From positions 1 through 61,034 of the forward strand of contig ONDL01000002.1 of assembly GCA_900316555.1 (NCBI GenBank): a stretch of DNA of 61,034 bases. Reading direction: 5' to 3'. This stretch comes from an uncultured Eubacteriales bacterium (GTDB taxonomy: Bacteria; Bacillota; Clostridia; Oscillospirales; Acutalibacteraceae). Below are positions 1 to 8,631 of this stretch, one piece after another (the stretch's first letter is position 1; each line of letters starts with the position of its first letter). The position numbers were made by a program, and so were the translations under genes. The notes beneath the pieces are model-generated. The model worked only from the letters and a program-made list of their open reading frames with translations, did no database searches and was not told the origin of the DNA.

Positions 1-45
1 AAAAAATTTCCGCTTTGTCACCACGCTCGCGGTGAAAAAGCGGAA
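1..45 (-). terminator. Intrinsic terminator of the frameshifted membrane-protein gene
   Basis: A long inverted repeat (about 8-22 pairing with 31-45) is followed, read on the minus strand, by a run of T. It lies just after the TAA at 51-53, which supports that TAA as the true end of the upstream gene even though the reading frame must shift to reach it. Confidence 0.75.
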
Positions 46-50
46 AAATA

Positions 51-1025
51 TTACTTGTTGACCGAGATATCGCGATCCTTCTTTTTGGTGCGGTCGGAGA
101 GCAGATTATACGCTTTTCGCTCTCGCCCTTTTCCGGAGGCGCGGCGTGCTCAAAGAGCATCTGACCGTTGTCGTAGAGGAAGCGGTTGATGAAGGTGCGC
201 GCCTTGTCAACGCGTCTGACGCGGATATAGCCGCTGTCGCAGTTGGCGAGCACGAGCTGGCTCTCGAGCAGGGTAGAGAAGAAATACAGCCGTGTGTGAC
301 GGAGGTTCTTGTATTTGCCTATCAGCTCGAGCGCGTCGTTGGTATTTGCCTGTTCGTTGTCGCTGATACAGAAGAAGTAAACGCGGCGCTTTTTGCTGTG
401 GAGCTTGAAGTTTACCGCGGTGATCGGCTTGTTAAGACAGGTGGCGTTCAGCTGTTCGGCACGGTCGGAGAAGGGGTTGCTCTCGCCGCCCGACGAGTCG
501 ATGACGTCGCAGAAGATTATTCCCGCCTTCGGGTGGTTTTGTGAGATGTCCGAGGCAAAGGTTATCGACTCCTCGTTGAGCTGAGAAAAGACATAGACGT
601 CCTTGCCGTAGGAGAGAGCGAGCTTTGTGCTTGCGCGAACCTTCGAGAACAGCGAGAGGATATAGCCTAAGCTGAGGAAGGGACAGACAAAGCAGATAAC
701 CATCAGGAAAAGGGAGTAAAAATTATATGCCGAGGGATTGATGCTGTGTGTAGGATTTATAAAGTCGATATCCGTCAGCGCGAATGAACGCATCGCGCGG
801 TTGATCGACATCAGGATTGATTTGAGTACCGCCGCGCCGCCTTTACCGTATTTATCAAGCTGGATCGGGAAGAACATGACGACCTGCGCGAGGAAGAAGC
901 CTAGAAACAGAATCTTGATAGCTGACGACAGCTTTTTTTCTTTTGAAAACGCGCATACGCACAAACAGCGGAACCGTTACGGCGATTATCAGCGCGGAGA
1001 TAATAAGACAGATGTACCAGAGCAT
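51..1025 (-). pseudogene. Membrane protein with cytoplasmic domain, two apparent frameshifts
   Basis: From ATG 1025, preceded by a GGGGG-type ribosome site, the product begins with a membrane helix (MLWYICLIISALIIAV) and reaches a run of seven A near 931-945. Beyond it the coherent frame changes: two more hydrophobic segments, then a soluble domain with GKDVYVFSQLNEESI and KAGIIFCDVIDSS that looks Rossmann-like. A second shift near 105-118 is needed to reach the C-terminus YNLLSDRTKKKDRDISVNK and the TAA at 51-53, directly before the terminator. Repaired, the protein would be about 324 residues. Promoter, ribosome site and terminator all look intact, so recent mutation or sequence error are equally possible. 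I do not recognise the family with confidence. Confidence 0.6.
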
Positions 1026-1057
1026 ATGGATACCCCCTTTGTAATATCTTCGACAAC

Positions 1058-1087
1058 ATTATACTTGATTACAGCAAGCACTGTCAA
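1058..1087 (-). promoter_or_regulatory. Sigma-A promoter for the frameshifted membrane-protein gene
   Basis: On the minus strand TTGACA and TATAAT are separated by 18 bases. The heptamer TTCGACA (1049-1055), identical to a Spo0A box, lies at the expected transcription start; one heptamer can occur by chance. Confidence 0.7.
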
Positions 1088-1144
1088 TTACTATTTAAAA
1101 ATGAGCGGCAATTATTTTACCGCAAAGTCAAAACGGAGAACGAC

Positions 1145-1172
1145 TTGACAAATTTATTAAAAGGACTACAAT
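1145..1172 (+). promoter_or_regulatory. Promoter of htpG
   Basis: TTGACA and TACAAT with a 16-base spacer lie about 35 bases upstream of the htpG start. No CIRCE inverted repeat is present between promoter and gene, so HrcA control is not supported. Confidence 0.65.
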
Positions 1173-1206
1173 ATTATAGGAAATAAAATAATAAAGAGGT
1201 ATCAAC

Positions 1207-3087
1207 ATGGAAAAAAAGCAATTTAAATCCGAGTCCAAGCGTCTGCTGGATCTGATGATTAACTCTATCTACACTCACAAGGAAATCTTCCTCCGCGAGC
1301 TGATTTCAAACGCGAGCGACGCGATCGACAAGCTCTGTTTTATCGCACTGACCGACGACAAGCTCGGCATGACCCGCAGCGACTTCTTCATCGAGCTTCG
1401 CGCCGACAAGGACAGCCGCACGCTCACTATCACCGACAACGGCATCGGCATGGACAGAGATGACCTCGAGAACAACCTCGGCACTATTGCGTCCTCCGGC
1501 TCGTACAAGTTCAAGCAGGAGCTTGAAAACAAATCGGACGATATCGACATCATCGGTCAGTTCGGCGTAGGCTTCTACTCCGCCTTCATGGTCGCAAAGC
1601 ACATCACCGTGATCACAAAGAAGTACGGCTGCGACACCGCTTTCCGCTGGGAATCCTCGGGCGCTGACGGCTACACAATCGAGGAATGCGACCGCGAGAA
1701 TCTCGGTACAGAGATCATTCTCGAGCTCAAGGACAACACCGACGACGAGAGCTATGACGAGTTCCTCGAGCAGTACCGCATTCAGGGACTTGTTAAGAGA
1801 TATTCCGACTATATCCGCTACCCGATCGTTATGGAAATGTCAAAGAGCCGCGTCAAGGAGGAAACCAAGGACAGCGATCACCCCGAGTATGAGGAGTATT
1901 TCGAGCGCGAAACCCTCAACAGCATGGTTCCTATCTGGCAGCGTCCCAAGAAGGACGTCACCCAGGACGAGTACGACAAGTTCTATCAGGAAAAGTTCAT
2001 GGCGATGGAGAAGCCTATCCGCACAATCGTCACCTCCGTCGAGGGAGTTGTCACATACAAGGCTCTGCTCTATATCCCGACCTCAACTCCCTACGACTAC
2101 TACACCAAGGAGTACAAGAAGGGTCTGCAGCTTTATTCAAGCGGCGTTCTCATTACAGACAACTGCGAGGAGCTCGTGCCCGAGCACTTCCGCTTTGTAA
2201 AGGGTATCGTCGACACCGCCGATCTCTCGCTCAACATTTCGCGCGAGATGCTGCAGCATGACCGTCACCTGCTCACGATCGCCCAGAACCTCGAGAAGAA
2301 GGTCAAGAACGAGCTGACCTCCATGCTCAACAACAGCCGCGAGGACTACGAGAAGTTCTTCAAGGCGTTTGGCAGACAGCTCAAGTACGGCGTTGTTTCC
2401 GACTACGGCATGCACAAGGACGAGCTTGTCGACCTGCTGCTCTTCTACTCCTCAACCGAGAAGAAGCCGGTGACCCTCTCCGAGTACGTTGACCGCATGA
2501 ATGAAGAACAGAAGTTCATCTACTTTGCTACAGGCGAAAACGCCGCGGCGATCGACGCTCTGCCTCAGACAGAGCTGCTCCGCTCAAAGGGCTTTGAGAT
2601 TCTCTACTGCACCGAGGACGTGGACGAGTTCACCCTCCAGACGCTCATGACCTACAAGGAGAAGAAGTTCTGCTCCGCCACAAACGACGACCTCGGCATC
2701 GAGAACGACGAGGAAAAGACCGACGAAAAGGACATCTCTGCGGTTCTGACCTTCGTCAAGGAAACCCTCGGCAGCAAGGTCGCTGAGGTTGAGGCTTCAA
2801 AGAAGCTCGTATCCCACCCCGTCTGCCTGACCGCGAAGGGCGGTATCTCGTTCGAGATGGAGAAGTACTTCAACGCCGTCCAGCCCGACAGCGGCATGAA
2901 GGCTCAGCGCGTGCTCGAGCTCAACATGAACCACGCCGCCGTTAAGAAGATGGAGGAGCTGATTCAGACCGACATCGACAAGGCGCGCAAGTACGCCGAG
3001 GTTCTCTACTGCCAGGCTCTGCTTATCGCGGGTCTGCCGCTCGAGAATCCCTCCGAGTACACCGACCTCGTCTGCTCGCTGATGTAA
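1207..3087 (+). CDS. htpG: Molecular chaperone HtpG (Hsp90 family)
   Basis: Cytosolic ATP-dependent chaperone that helps fold and remodel client proteins. The 626-residue length is normal for bacterial Hsp90. The N-terminal GHKL ATPase motifs are visible: NASDAIDKL near residue 37, DNGIGMDRDD near 77 and GQFGVGFYSAF near 117. A charged middle domain with NISREMLQHD follows, then a dimerisation region. AAAGAGGT sits before ATG 1207. The gene is alone between its own promoter and a terminator. The acidic insert near residues 500-510 (ENDEEKTDEKD) occurs where bacterial homologues vary. Confidence 0.97.
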   Translation: MEKKQFKSESKRLLDLMINSIYTHKEIFLRELISNASDAIDKLCFIALTDDKLGMTRSDFFIELRADKDSRTLTITDNGIGMDRDDLENNLGTIASSGSYKFKQELENKSDDIDIIGQFGVGFYSAFMVAKHITVITKKYGCDTAFRWESSGADGYTIEECDRENLGTEIILELKDNTDDESYDEFLEQYRIQGLVKRYSDYIRYPIVMEMSKSRVKEETKDSDHPEYEEYFERETLNSMVPIWQRPKKDVTQDEYDKFYQEKFMAMEKPIRTIVTSVEGVVTYKALLYIPTSTPYDYYTKEYKKGLQLYSSGVLITDNCEELVPEHFRFVKGIVDTADLSLNISREMLQHDRHLLTIAQNLEKKVKNELTSMLNNSREDYEKFFKAFGRQLKYGVVSDYGMHKDELVDLLLFYSSTEKKPVTLSEYVDRMNEEQKFIYFATGENAAAIDALPQTELLRSKGFEILYCTEDVDEFTLQTLMTYKEKKFCSATNDDLGIENDEEKTDEKDISAVLTFVKETLGSKVAEVEASKKLVSHPVCLTAKGGISFEMEKYFNAVQPDSGMKAQRVLELNMNHAAVKKMEELIQTDIDKARKYAEVLYCQALLIAGLPLENPSEYTDLVCSLM

Positions 3088-3098
3088 AATAAAAAATA

Positions 3099-3130
3099 AA
3101 ACCTTGTATCCGTCTGGGTACAAGGTTTTT
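3099..3130. terminator. Bidirectional terminator between htpG and the EndoU unit
   Basis: Inverted repeat AACCTTGTA / TACAAGGTT with T-runs on both sides. It lies between the convergent stops at 3087 and 3134. Confidence 0.8.
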
Positions 3131-3133
3131 GTT

Positions 3134-3448
3134 TTAGCTGCGTTTTCTGAGCCGCTTAACTTCGGCGCTGTAGTCCGCGGCAAGGGCTTTCAGCTCGTCG
3201 CGGGTCACTGTCAGCTCGCTGCCCGTGATTTCGTTTGTGATCTCCGCGTCGCGTCCATTTAGTTTTAGCGTGAAGATGTTTCCGCTGAGCTCGCCGTCGC
3301 CCTCAGCTTTGAGCAGGGCGTTGATTTCCTTCAAAATGCTTCTTTCCGCGAGCAGGAACTCACCCGCGAGAGCGTATCGGTTGTCGGCAAAAACCGCGAT
3401 GGGTATTGTTTTTCTGCCTTCCTTGATTCTGAACGTGTATTCCATCAT
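3134..3448 (-). CDS. Small soluble protein, candidate immunity partner of the EndoU lipoprotein
   Basis: A 104-residue protein with no signal peptide or membrane helix, rich in charged residues and ending in the basic tail EVKRLRKRS. I recognise no family. Its ATG overlaps the stop of the upstream EndoU-type gene as TGATG, and a GAGGAGG ribosome site lies inside the end of that gene, so the two are translationally coupled. A small cytosolic protein encoded directly after a secreted nuclease is the usual arrangement of toxin and immunity, and that is why immunity is suggested; nothing in the protein itself proves it. A second in-frame ATG follows immediately, so the start may be one codon later. 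Confidence 0.7.
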   Translation of the reverse strand: MMEYTFRIKEGRKTIPIAVFADNRYALAGEFLLAERSILKEINALLKAEGDGELSGNIFTLKLNGRDAEITNEITGSELTVTRDELKALAADYSAEVKRLRKRS

Positions 3449-4173
3449 CAGTCCTCCTCATAAATCGGATAGGCTGTAGTGATTTTCTTGTTGTTGTCGA
3501 GATACATGTCGATTTCCAGATCTCCGCTGTAGCCGATCCAAAGCTCTCCGTGCGGGTTGTCGGAGTCCGAGAGAGCGTCGTCATACGCCTTGTTTATCGC
3601 GTCGACAACCTCCTGCGGCGACCAGTCGGCAGGGTAGAAGGACGAGAAGCCGTTCTTTTTCACGCCGTCGACCTCGACCTTTGCGGTGAAAACTCCGTGG
3701 CTGTCGGGTTCGCTCTCGGTGCCCGCGATAATCTTTCCCTTGCTGTCGCTTATGCTGCTGTAGTGGTAGCCCGTCGCCTTGCCCTTTGAGTTGATCGTGC
3801 CGTCAAAGATGTGCTCGAGCGCTTTTTTCGAGAAATTCGAGGTGCCGCTGAGCTTTTTGACGTCTGCCATCTTGTATGTCTTGCCCGCGGTTTTGCTCTC
3901 GGCTTTTGAAGATGACGAGCCGCTTTCTTTGGTCGCGTCGGGGTCGAGCGCGTTTTTAGCTTCGTCAATACCCGAGGCGATGTCCTTCTTTGCGTCGTTG
4001 AGGTCGGACTCGATCTCGCTTCTCGCGCTGTTCAGATCCGACTCAACCTCGCTCATGGCGCTGCTCAGCTCGGATTTCAGGTCATGGTTGACCTGCCTGA
4101 TGATTCCGCAGCCGCCGAGCGACGAAACGCCCAGAGCGGCGGTGAGCAGGATTGCGATCAGTTTCCTTTTCAT
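3448..4173 (-). CDS. Lipoprotein with C-terminal EndoU-type nuclease domain
   Basis: The 241-residue protein starts with a lipoprotein signal peptide; the lipobox LGGC ends at Cys22. Residues about 33-78 form a helix with 11-residue repeats (SEVESDLNSAR, SEIESDLNDAK), likely a coiled-coil stalk, followed by a Ser/Lys linker. Residues about 112-241 resemble the bacterial EndoU domain of polymorphic toxins: LEHIFDG with His121, KATGYHYSS with His137, KKNGFSSFYPADWS near 172-185, and a C-terminal TTAYPIYE. EndoU enzymes are metal-independent ribonucleases using two His and a Lys or Ser/Thr. AAGGAGTGAG precedes the ATG. It sits between an acetyltransferase and a coupled small gene. A secreted nuclease with a non-toxin role is the main alternative. 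Confidence 0.75.
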   Translation of the reverse strand: MKRKLIAILLTAALGVSSLGGCGIIRQVNHDLKSELSSAMSEVESDLNSARSEIESDLNDAKKDIASGIDEAKNALDPDATKESGSSSSKAESKTAGKTYKMADVKKLSGTSNFSKKALEHIFDGTINSKGKATGYHYSSISDSKGKIIAGTESEPDSHGVFTAKVEVDGVKKNGFSSFYPADWSPQEVVDAINKAYDDALSDSDNPHGELWIGYSGDLEIDMYLDNNKKITTAYPIYEED

Positions 4174-4177
4174 TATC

Positions 4178-4702
4178 TCACTCCTTAAAGATTATTTCGT
4201 AAAGGCATTCACGCCGCTCACCCTCGGTCAGGCGGTTGAACCTGCCTCCGTGGGTCTCAACGTAGTGCATGCCGAGCTTTTCCATAACGCGCTTCGACGC
4301 CGTGTTCTCGCTGTCGCAGTGGGCGATGAAGCGGTCAAGTCCCATTGCCTTGCGGAAGTGCTCCATCAGTCCCTTTGCCGCCTCAACAGCGTAGCCGTTG
4401 CCCCAGCAGTCGCGGCGGATTATCCATCCGAGCTCGCCTCTGGTGTAGTCGCCCTCAAAGTACATCGTCATGCCGCCGATATGCTCTCCGTCGCGCAAAA
4501 CCGCGAACTCGCATATGTCGGGCTGAGGCTTCTGCCACTCGCGCCCGGCGCTGCGGAGAAATTCTCTGACCTCGTCGCGATCTTCCTTCGGAAGGTATAC
4601 CATCAGCCTTGCGTTATCGGCATTCATGGCGTAGGCGCAGGCGCTGTCGAGGAACGCCTCGGAGATAGGAACAAGCGTAAGCCTTTCGGTTTTTATCTTC
4701 AT
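4178..4702 (-). CDS. GNAT acetyltransferase of the RimJ/RimL type
   Basis: Predicted acetyl-CoA-dependent N-acetyltransferase. The opening MKIKTERLTLVPIS is typical of RimJ/RimL-like GNAT proteins, the acetyl-CoA pocket is seen in WGNGYAVEAAKGLM, and the C-terminal part has NTASKRVMEKLGM. The substrate is not known. ATG 4702 is chosen over an upstream in-frame start because the promoter at 4718-4746 lies inside the longer frame and GGTGA precedes 4702. The gene ends five bases before the EndoU lipoprotein start, so the three genes probably share one transcript. Confidence 0.85.
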   Translation of the reverse strand: MKIKTERLTLVPISEAFLDSACAYAMNADNARLMVYLPKEDRDEVREFLRSAGREWQKPQPDICEFAVLRDGEHIGGMTMYFEGDYTRGELGWIIRRDCWGNGYAVEAAKGLMEHFRKAMGLDRFIAHCDSENTASKRVMEKLGMHYVETHGGRFNRLTEGERRECLYEIIFKE

Positions 4703-4717
4703 ATTATCACCATAATA

Positions 4718-4746
4718 ATTGTATAATAAGACTGACCAAATGTCAA
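4718..4746 (-). promoter_or_regulatory. Promoter of the acetyltransferase-EndoU unit
   Basis: TTGACA and TACAAT on the minus strand with a 17-base spacer. The expected start of transcription is only about nine bases before ATG 4702, giving a very short leader. Confidence 0.75.
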
Positions 4747-4832
4747 TCAAAACAAAATTTTTTCAACAAATTGTATGCCTTGTACAAATCTGTTTCAGGG
4801 TGGCAATATTTCGGCAAATAGCAATATTAGCG

Positions 4833-4861
4833 TTGAAAAAGCGCAAAAAGTGTGATATAAT
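4833..4861 (+). promoter_or_regulatory. Promoter of the Na/phosphate cotransporter gene
   Basis: TTGAAA and TATAAT with a 17-base spacer, about 48 bases upstream of the start codon. Confidence 0.75.
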
Positions 4862-4909
4862 TAGGCTGCCTGTATGGAAACTCAAACAGTAATTTGAGAG
4901 GGTATGAAC

Positions 4910-6577
4910 ATGGACAGTTACAGTATTTTATTGAAAGTAATTATGGCTCTCGGCGGCCTCGGACTGTTTCTCATCGGTATGAAAAACATGGGCGAGGGCC
5001 TGGAGCTTGCCGCAGGTAACAAACTGAGGACCCTGCTGCAAAAAATCACGAGCAACAAGTTTTTTGCTATGCTCGTAGGCACGCTCGTAACCGCTGTAAT
5101 CCAGAGCTCATCGGCTACCGACGCGATGGTCGTCGGTTTTGCGAACGCGGGTCTGATGGAGCTCGGCCAGGCAATCGGCGTGCTCTTCGGAGCGAAAATC
5201 GGTACCACCGTCACGTCGCTGCTGATGGCGATCGACATCAAGGCGTTTGTGCCGATCTTTATCTTCCTCGGCGCGATCATCATTACCTTCAGCCACAAGA
5301 ACAACCGCAAATACTACGGCCAGATCGCCGCGGGCTTCGGCATGCTCTTCCTCGGTCTTTCACTGATGAGCGACAACCTCAAGTGGATGGGCGAGAGCAG
5401 TGCTTTTGTCAGCATAGCCGACAACCTTTCCTTCCCGCTGTTGGGTATTCTGGTGGGCTTCGTCTTTACGGCGATTATCCAGAGCTCCTCGGCTTCCGTA
5501 GGTATCCTCATGGCTCTCGCCATGGCGGGCGTTATCACCGACCTCAACCAGGCGGTTTTCGTTATCTACGGCTTCAACGTCGGCGCGTGCTCGGCGGCGT
5601 TTATCTCCTCGCTCGGAGCTAACCGCGTAGCAAAGCAGATCGCGCTATCGAACTTCCTTATCTCGGGAATCGGCGCGATAATCATGACGCTGCTGACGAT
5701 ATTCCTGCCGTTCACCACGTGGGTAAATATGCTGCTGCCGGCGGACAAATTAGGTCTGCCCGCTCAGATCTCGGCAACCCACATCTTCTTCAATATCGCG
5801 ATCACAGTGATCCTGCTTCCGTTCTCCAACCTCATTCTCAAGCTGACGACGCTTATCCTGCCCGAGCATGACGAGGACAAGGAGAAGATGGCCGCGGTTT
5901 ACCTAGATACCCGACTCCTCACCACACCGCCGATGGCTGTACTCTCTGTTGAGAACGAGTGCAAGCGTCTCGGCGACCTCGCGCGCAAAAACTACATGTA
6001 CGCGATGAAGGCGTTCTTTGAGCAGAATCAGAAGATCATCGCCAAGGTTGAGAAGAATGAGAAGGTCATTGACTACCTCACCAGCGAGATCACGCGCTTT
6101 ATCGTAAAGATCAACGGTCTTGATATCCTCGACAGCGACCGCAAAACCATGGGCGTTATGTACTCCGCGATTCAGGATATGGAGCGCATAGGCGACCACG
6201 CGGAGAATATAATCGACTGCACCAAGCAGATGATAGAAGGCAAGATGAAGTTCACCGACACCGCCATGCAGGAGCTTCATAACCTCGACGAGCTGACCAC
6301 AAAGCTGCTCAACGACGGTCTGACGCTCTTTAACGCGCAGGATATGGACTTCTCGCTCGCCAAGACGATCATCGAAACCGAAAGCTCGCTCGACAGCCAT
6401 GTAAAGGTCTACAAGTACAACCACATCGGCAGAATGAACGCGGGCATCTGCAGCGCAGAAAACGGCACGGTATTCCTCGATATGCTCACTATCCTCGAGC
6501 GCGTAGGCGACCACGCAAACAACGTAGCCTTCTCTATCCCGAGAAACAAGCTCGGCAATATCGTCAAGAAGGCATAA
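4910..6577 (+). CDS. Na/phosphate cotransporter with C-terminal PhoU-like domain
   Basis: Membrane protein of the NptA/YjbB family (Na/Pi cotransporter family II), predicted to move inorganic phosphate with sodium. Two copies of the family signature are visible in the membrane part: TAVIQSSSATDAMVVGFANA near residue 65 and TAIIQSSSASVGILMALAM near 190, each the QSSSA motif of an inverted repeat. After about residue 330 the protein becomes soluble and helical with two PhoU-like halves, each ending in a MERIGDHAENI or LERVGDHANNV motif. ATG 4910 is preferred over 4904 because GAGAGGG is seven bases upstream. No other phosphate-uptake genes are nearby. Confidence 0.93.
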   Translation: MDSYSILLKVIMALGGLGLFLIGMKNMGEGLELAAGNKLRTLLQKITSNKFFAMLVGTLVTAVIQSSSATDAMVVGFANAGLMELGQAIGVLFGAKIGTTVTSLLMAIDIKAFVPIFIFLGAIIITFSHKNNRKYYGQIAAGFGMLFLGLSLMSDNLKWMGESSAFVSIADNLSFPLLGILVGFVFTAIIQSSSASVGILMALAMAGVITDLNQAVFVIYGFNVGACSAAFISSLGANRVAKQIALSNFLISGIGAIIMTLLTIFLPFTTWVNMLLPADKLGLPAQISATHIFFNIAITVILLPFSNLILKLTTLILPEHDEDKEKMAAVYLDTRLLTTPPMAVLSVENECKRLGDLARKNYMYAMKAFFEQNQKIIAKVEKNEKVIDYLTSEITRFIVKINGLDILDSDRKTMGVMYSAIQDMERIGDHAENIIDCTKQMIEGKMKFTDTAMQELHNLDELTTKLLNDGLTLFNAQDMDFSLAKTIIETESSLDSHVKVYKYNHIGRMNAGICSAENGTVFLDMLTILERVGDHANNVAFSIPRNKLGNIVKKA

Positions 6578-6596
6578 TAGATCCGGATAAACAAAC

Positions 6597-6630
6597 GCGC
6601 GGGCACAGGCAGTGTCCGCGCTGTTTTTTT
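6597..6630 (+). terminator. Terminator of the Na/phosphate cotransporter gene
   Basis: Stem GCGCGGGCAC / GTGTCCGCGC followed by CTGTTTTTTT. Confidence 0.85.
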
Positions 6631-6649
6631 GGTAATTTTCCGTCGGCAC

Positions 6650-6679
6650 TTGACGAAATTCGCACTTTTGTTGTATAAT
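6650..6679 (+). promoter_or_regulatory. Promoter of the Ig-domain lipoprotein gene
   Basis: TTGACG and TATAAT with an 18-base spacer, about 50 bases upstream of ATG 6731. Confidence 0.7.
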
Positions 6680-6730
6680 GATAACCTGATAATACAATTT
6701 TTGTTTTAACATAGTTTGCAAGGTGAAATA

Positions 6731-7408
6731 ATGAAAAGATATCTGATAATTCCGCTGCTCGCGGTAATGCTGCTCTTTGCCGCCTGCGGCAAGGAAGAAA
6801 GCTCAGGCGCGTCCGAGACAACAGCGGCAACCCTGAGCGAGGCTACCCGCAGTCAGGCGGCGTCAACCGCACATGCGACCACGGCGCAGCAGACCACAGC
6901 TCCCGAGGGAACGACGAAGGCTGAGTCAACCACGGCTCCGTCCACAACAAAACCCCAGGCTACCTCAAAGCCCGTACAGGACAACATTCCGCCGGACACG
7001 ATCACGGCGGGTCATGTAAATCCATATCTCAGCTATATCCAGAGCAACGTCATCAACGAGATAAACGAGCTTGCGGTGACAGGTCTGAGCCTCGCCCGCG
7101 ACAGCGTGACGCTCGACAAGGGCGATACTGCTGAGGTTGAGGTAAGTATCGAGCCGTCGAATGCTGCCAACAAGCGCATTGCCGTCGCAACGGACAGTTC
7201 CTGCGTCAAGGCGGAGTACAAGAGCGGAACGCTTTACCTGACCGCCTTAAAGGAGGGCAGGTGCAACGTTACCCTGACCTCTCACAACGGACTGCACGTC
7301 GGCTGCGTTGTTACCGTCAACGGCAGCGATAAAGAGGATATTCCCGAGGAGACGACCGAACCCGCGACAGAGCCCGCGACGGAGCCTTCCGAGGAACCAA
7401 CCGAATAA
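6731..7408 (+). CDS. Lipoprotein with bacterial Ig-like (Big_2) domain
   Basis: A 225-residue surface lipoprotein. The signal peptide ends in the lipobox LFAAC. A Thr/Ser/Ala-rich linker of about 70 residues follows, then a single Ig-like fold of the Big_2 kind: VTLDKGDTAEVEV, then KSGTLYLTALKEGRCNVTL. The tail repeats EPATEPATEPSEEPTE. ATG 6731 is preferred because AAGGTGA lies just upstream; an earlier TTG has no ribosome site. No catalytic domain is visible, so it may be a spacer or adhesion module. Single gene between its own promoter and a terminator. Confidence 0.85.
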   Translation: MKRYLIIPLLAVMLLFAACGKEESSGASETTAATLSEATRSQAASTAHATTAQQTTAPEGTTKAESTTAPSTTKPQATSKPVQDNIPPDTITAGHVNPYLSYIQSNVINEINELAVTGLSLARDSVTLDKGDTAEVEVSIEPSNAANKRIAVATDSSCVKAEYKSGTLYLTALKEGRCNVTLTSHNGLHVGCVVTVNGSDKEDIPEETTEPATEPATEPSEEPTE

Positions 7409-7417
7409 CGCAAAAAG

Positions 7418-7441
7418 AAAGGAGCCGTAAGGCTCCTTTTG
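7418..7441. terminator. Bidirectional terminator
   Basis: AAAGGAGCC-GTAA-GGCTCCTTTT between the stop of the Ig lipoprotein (7408) and the stop of the minus-strand CPBP gene (7442). Confidence 0.8.
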
Positions 7442-8452
7442 TTATTTTAATATGAGCTGATTTATGGTTGTAAGCGTTAAGAATAATACCAGGAGAATAA
7501 GCGTAATGATCGTGACGGGCGCTGTGAGGAAAACCGCTGTTTTTTTCGCGCCCGAGATGGGGAAGATACTGCCCATAAGACGTTCTCTGCGCCTGATAGT
7601 GCGGACAAGCTCGATGATGCCAAGGACGATCGCCGCGATAATAATTCCGTAGATAACCAAGCTGTAGAGCACGGTCGGGATAACCGCCGCGAAGTCTCTG
7701 TTGCTCAGAAGGGTTGAAAGCTCGTCTGTATCCGTGGTGCCGATAATGCTTGTAAAAATGACAGTGGTTGTATTGGTGAGAAAATGCAGCAGCATAGGTA
7801 TCAGCAGCGAGCGGGTTTTCGCGAAGAGATAAGCGAACCCAAGTCCCATAACGAAGGTGTAGGGCAACTGTTCAAGGTTGCCGTGCATCAGCGCGAACAC
7901 GATCGCAGAAAAGACGACAGCGAAGCTCTGCCCCATGATTTCCGTGTGGCGGTAGACTGCCGAGCGGAAGATGATCTCCTCGAAAATCGGCGCGAATATA
8001 CAGAGCGATACAAAGCTCACGATAAAGCCGCCAATGCCGTCGCCGAAGTCGAAGCTGATATCAGTAAAATTCAGATGAAGCAGACTTTTGAGAATCTGGA
8101 GAATTATGTTTGTGACCATTGACATCAGCAGCGAGAGTCCCCAGGTGATGATCATGTATTTTATTATCCAACCTGCGTTCATCTGCGGCCTGCAAAACGT
8201 CTGACTCAGCCTGAGTCCCGTTTCTCTTTTGCGCGTCTTGTAGAAGATAAGCGCCGCAAGACTGCCACCTATAGGGTAGACAAAGATATACATGATCATA
8301 TATACGAGCTGCTCCGGAAGAGCGATGTGCGCGAACCGTTCAAGAAGTGAAACGCCTATCTGTATCGCCGAGGCGGAGAGCTGCATAAACAGGACGAAAA
8401 TCAGCACGGGAAGCGAGCTGAAGTTTGATAATCTGCGGATTTCTTTATTCAT
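7442..8452 (-). CDS. CPBP family intramembrane metalloprotease
   Basis: Multi-pass membrane protein of about 336 residues from the CPBP (Abi/CAAX protease-like) family. The conserved catalytic motifs are present: EEIIFRSAVYR (EExxxR), then FALMHGN, then MLLHFLTN. These place glutamate and histidine ligands within the membrane. Bacterial members are linked to prenyl-type or bacteriocin self-protection proteolysis, but the substrate here cannot be told. ATG 8452 is chosen because GGGAGG is seven bases upstream; an ATG at 8458 is too close to it. The C-terminal 80 residues contain further hydrophobic helices. Confidence 0.88.
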   Translation of the reverse strand: MNKEIRRLSNFSSLPVLIFVLFMQLSASAIQIGVSLLERFAHIALPEQLVYMIMYIFVYPIGGSLAALIFYKTRKRETGLRLSQTFCRPQMNAGWIIKYMIITWGLSLLMSMVTNIILQILKSLLHLNFTDISFDFGDGIGGFIVSFVSLCIFAPIFEEIIFRSAVYRHTEIMGQSFAVVFSAIVFALMHGNLEQLPYTFVMGLGFAYLFAKTRSLLIPMLLHFLTNTTTVIFTSIIGTTDTDELSTLLSNRDFAAVIPTVLYSLVIYGIIIAAIVLGIIELVRTIRRRERLMGSIFPISGAKKTAVFLTAPVTIITLILLVLFLTLTTINQLILK

Positions 8453-8573
8453 AACCATTCCTCCCGAGAATAATGTAACACACGGAGGTGTGATTGTCAA
8501 TGAAGTGAATAAAAAAATGTCGGGATTTCCGTGATAATTCTACAGGAAAAAACTGTTTTTTAGTCGATTTTTG

Positions 8574-8602
8574 TTGCAATATGAGCAGAAAAATGGTATA
8601 CT
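8574..8602 (+). promoter_or_regulatory. Promoter of the lipid operon
   Basis: TTGCAA and TATACT with a 17-base spacer. It overlaps upstream in-frame ATG codons of the first gene, which argues that translation starts downstream at 8632. No other clear promoter was seen before 17.6 kb on this strand. Confidence 0.65.
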
Positions 8603-8631
8603 ATTTGAGTATGCGAAAGTGGGAAGATAGT

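Noticed and set aside
738..1148. 136-codon plus-strand frame near the left edge
   Set aside because: Antisense to the frameshifted membrane-protein gene, which has promoter, ribosome site and terminator on the minus strand.
1100..1206. Heat-shock operator upstream of htpG
   Set aside because: No TTAGCACTC-N9-GAGTGCTAA (CIRCE) or clear CtsR heptad repeat is present; only a sigma-A type promoter.
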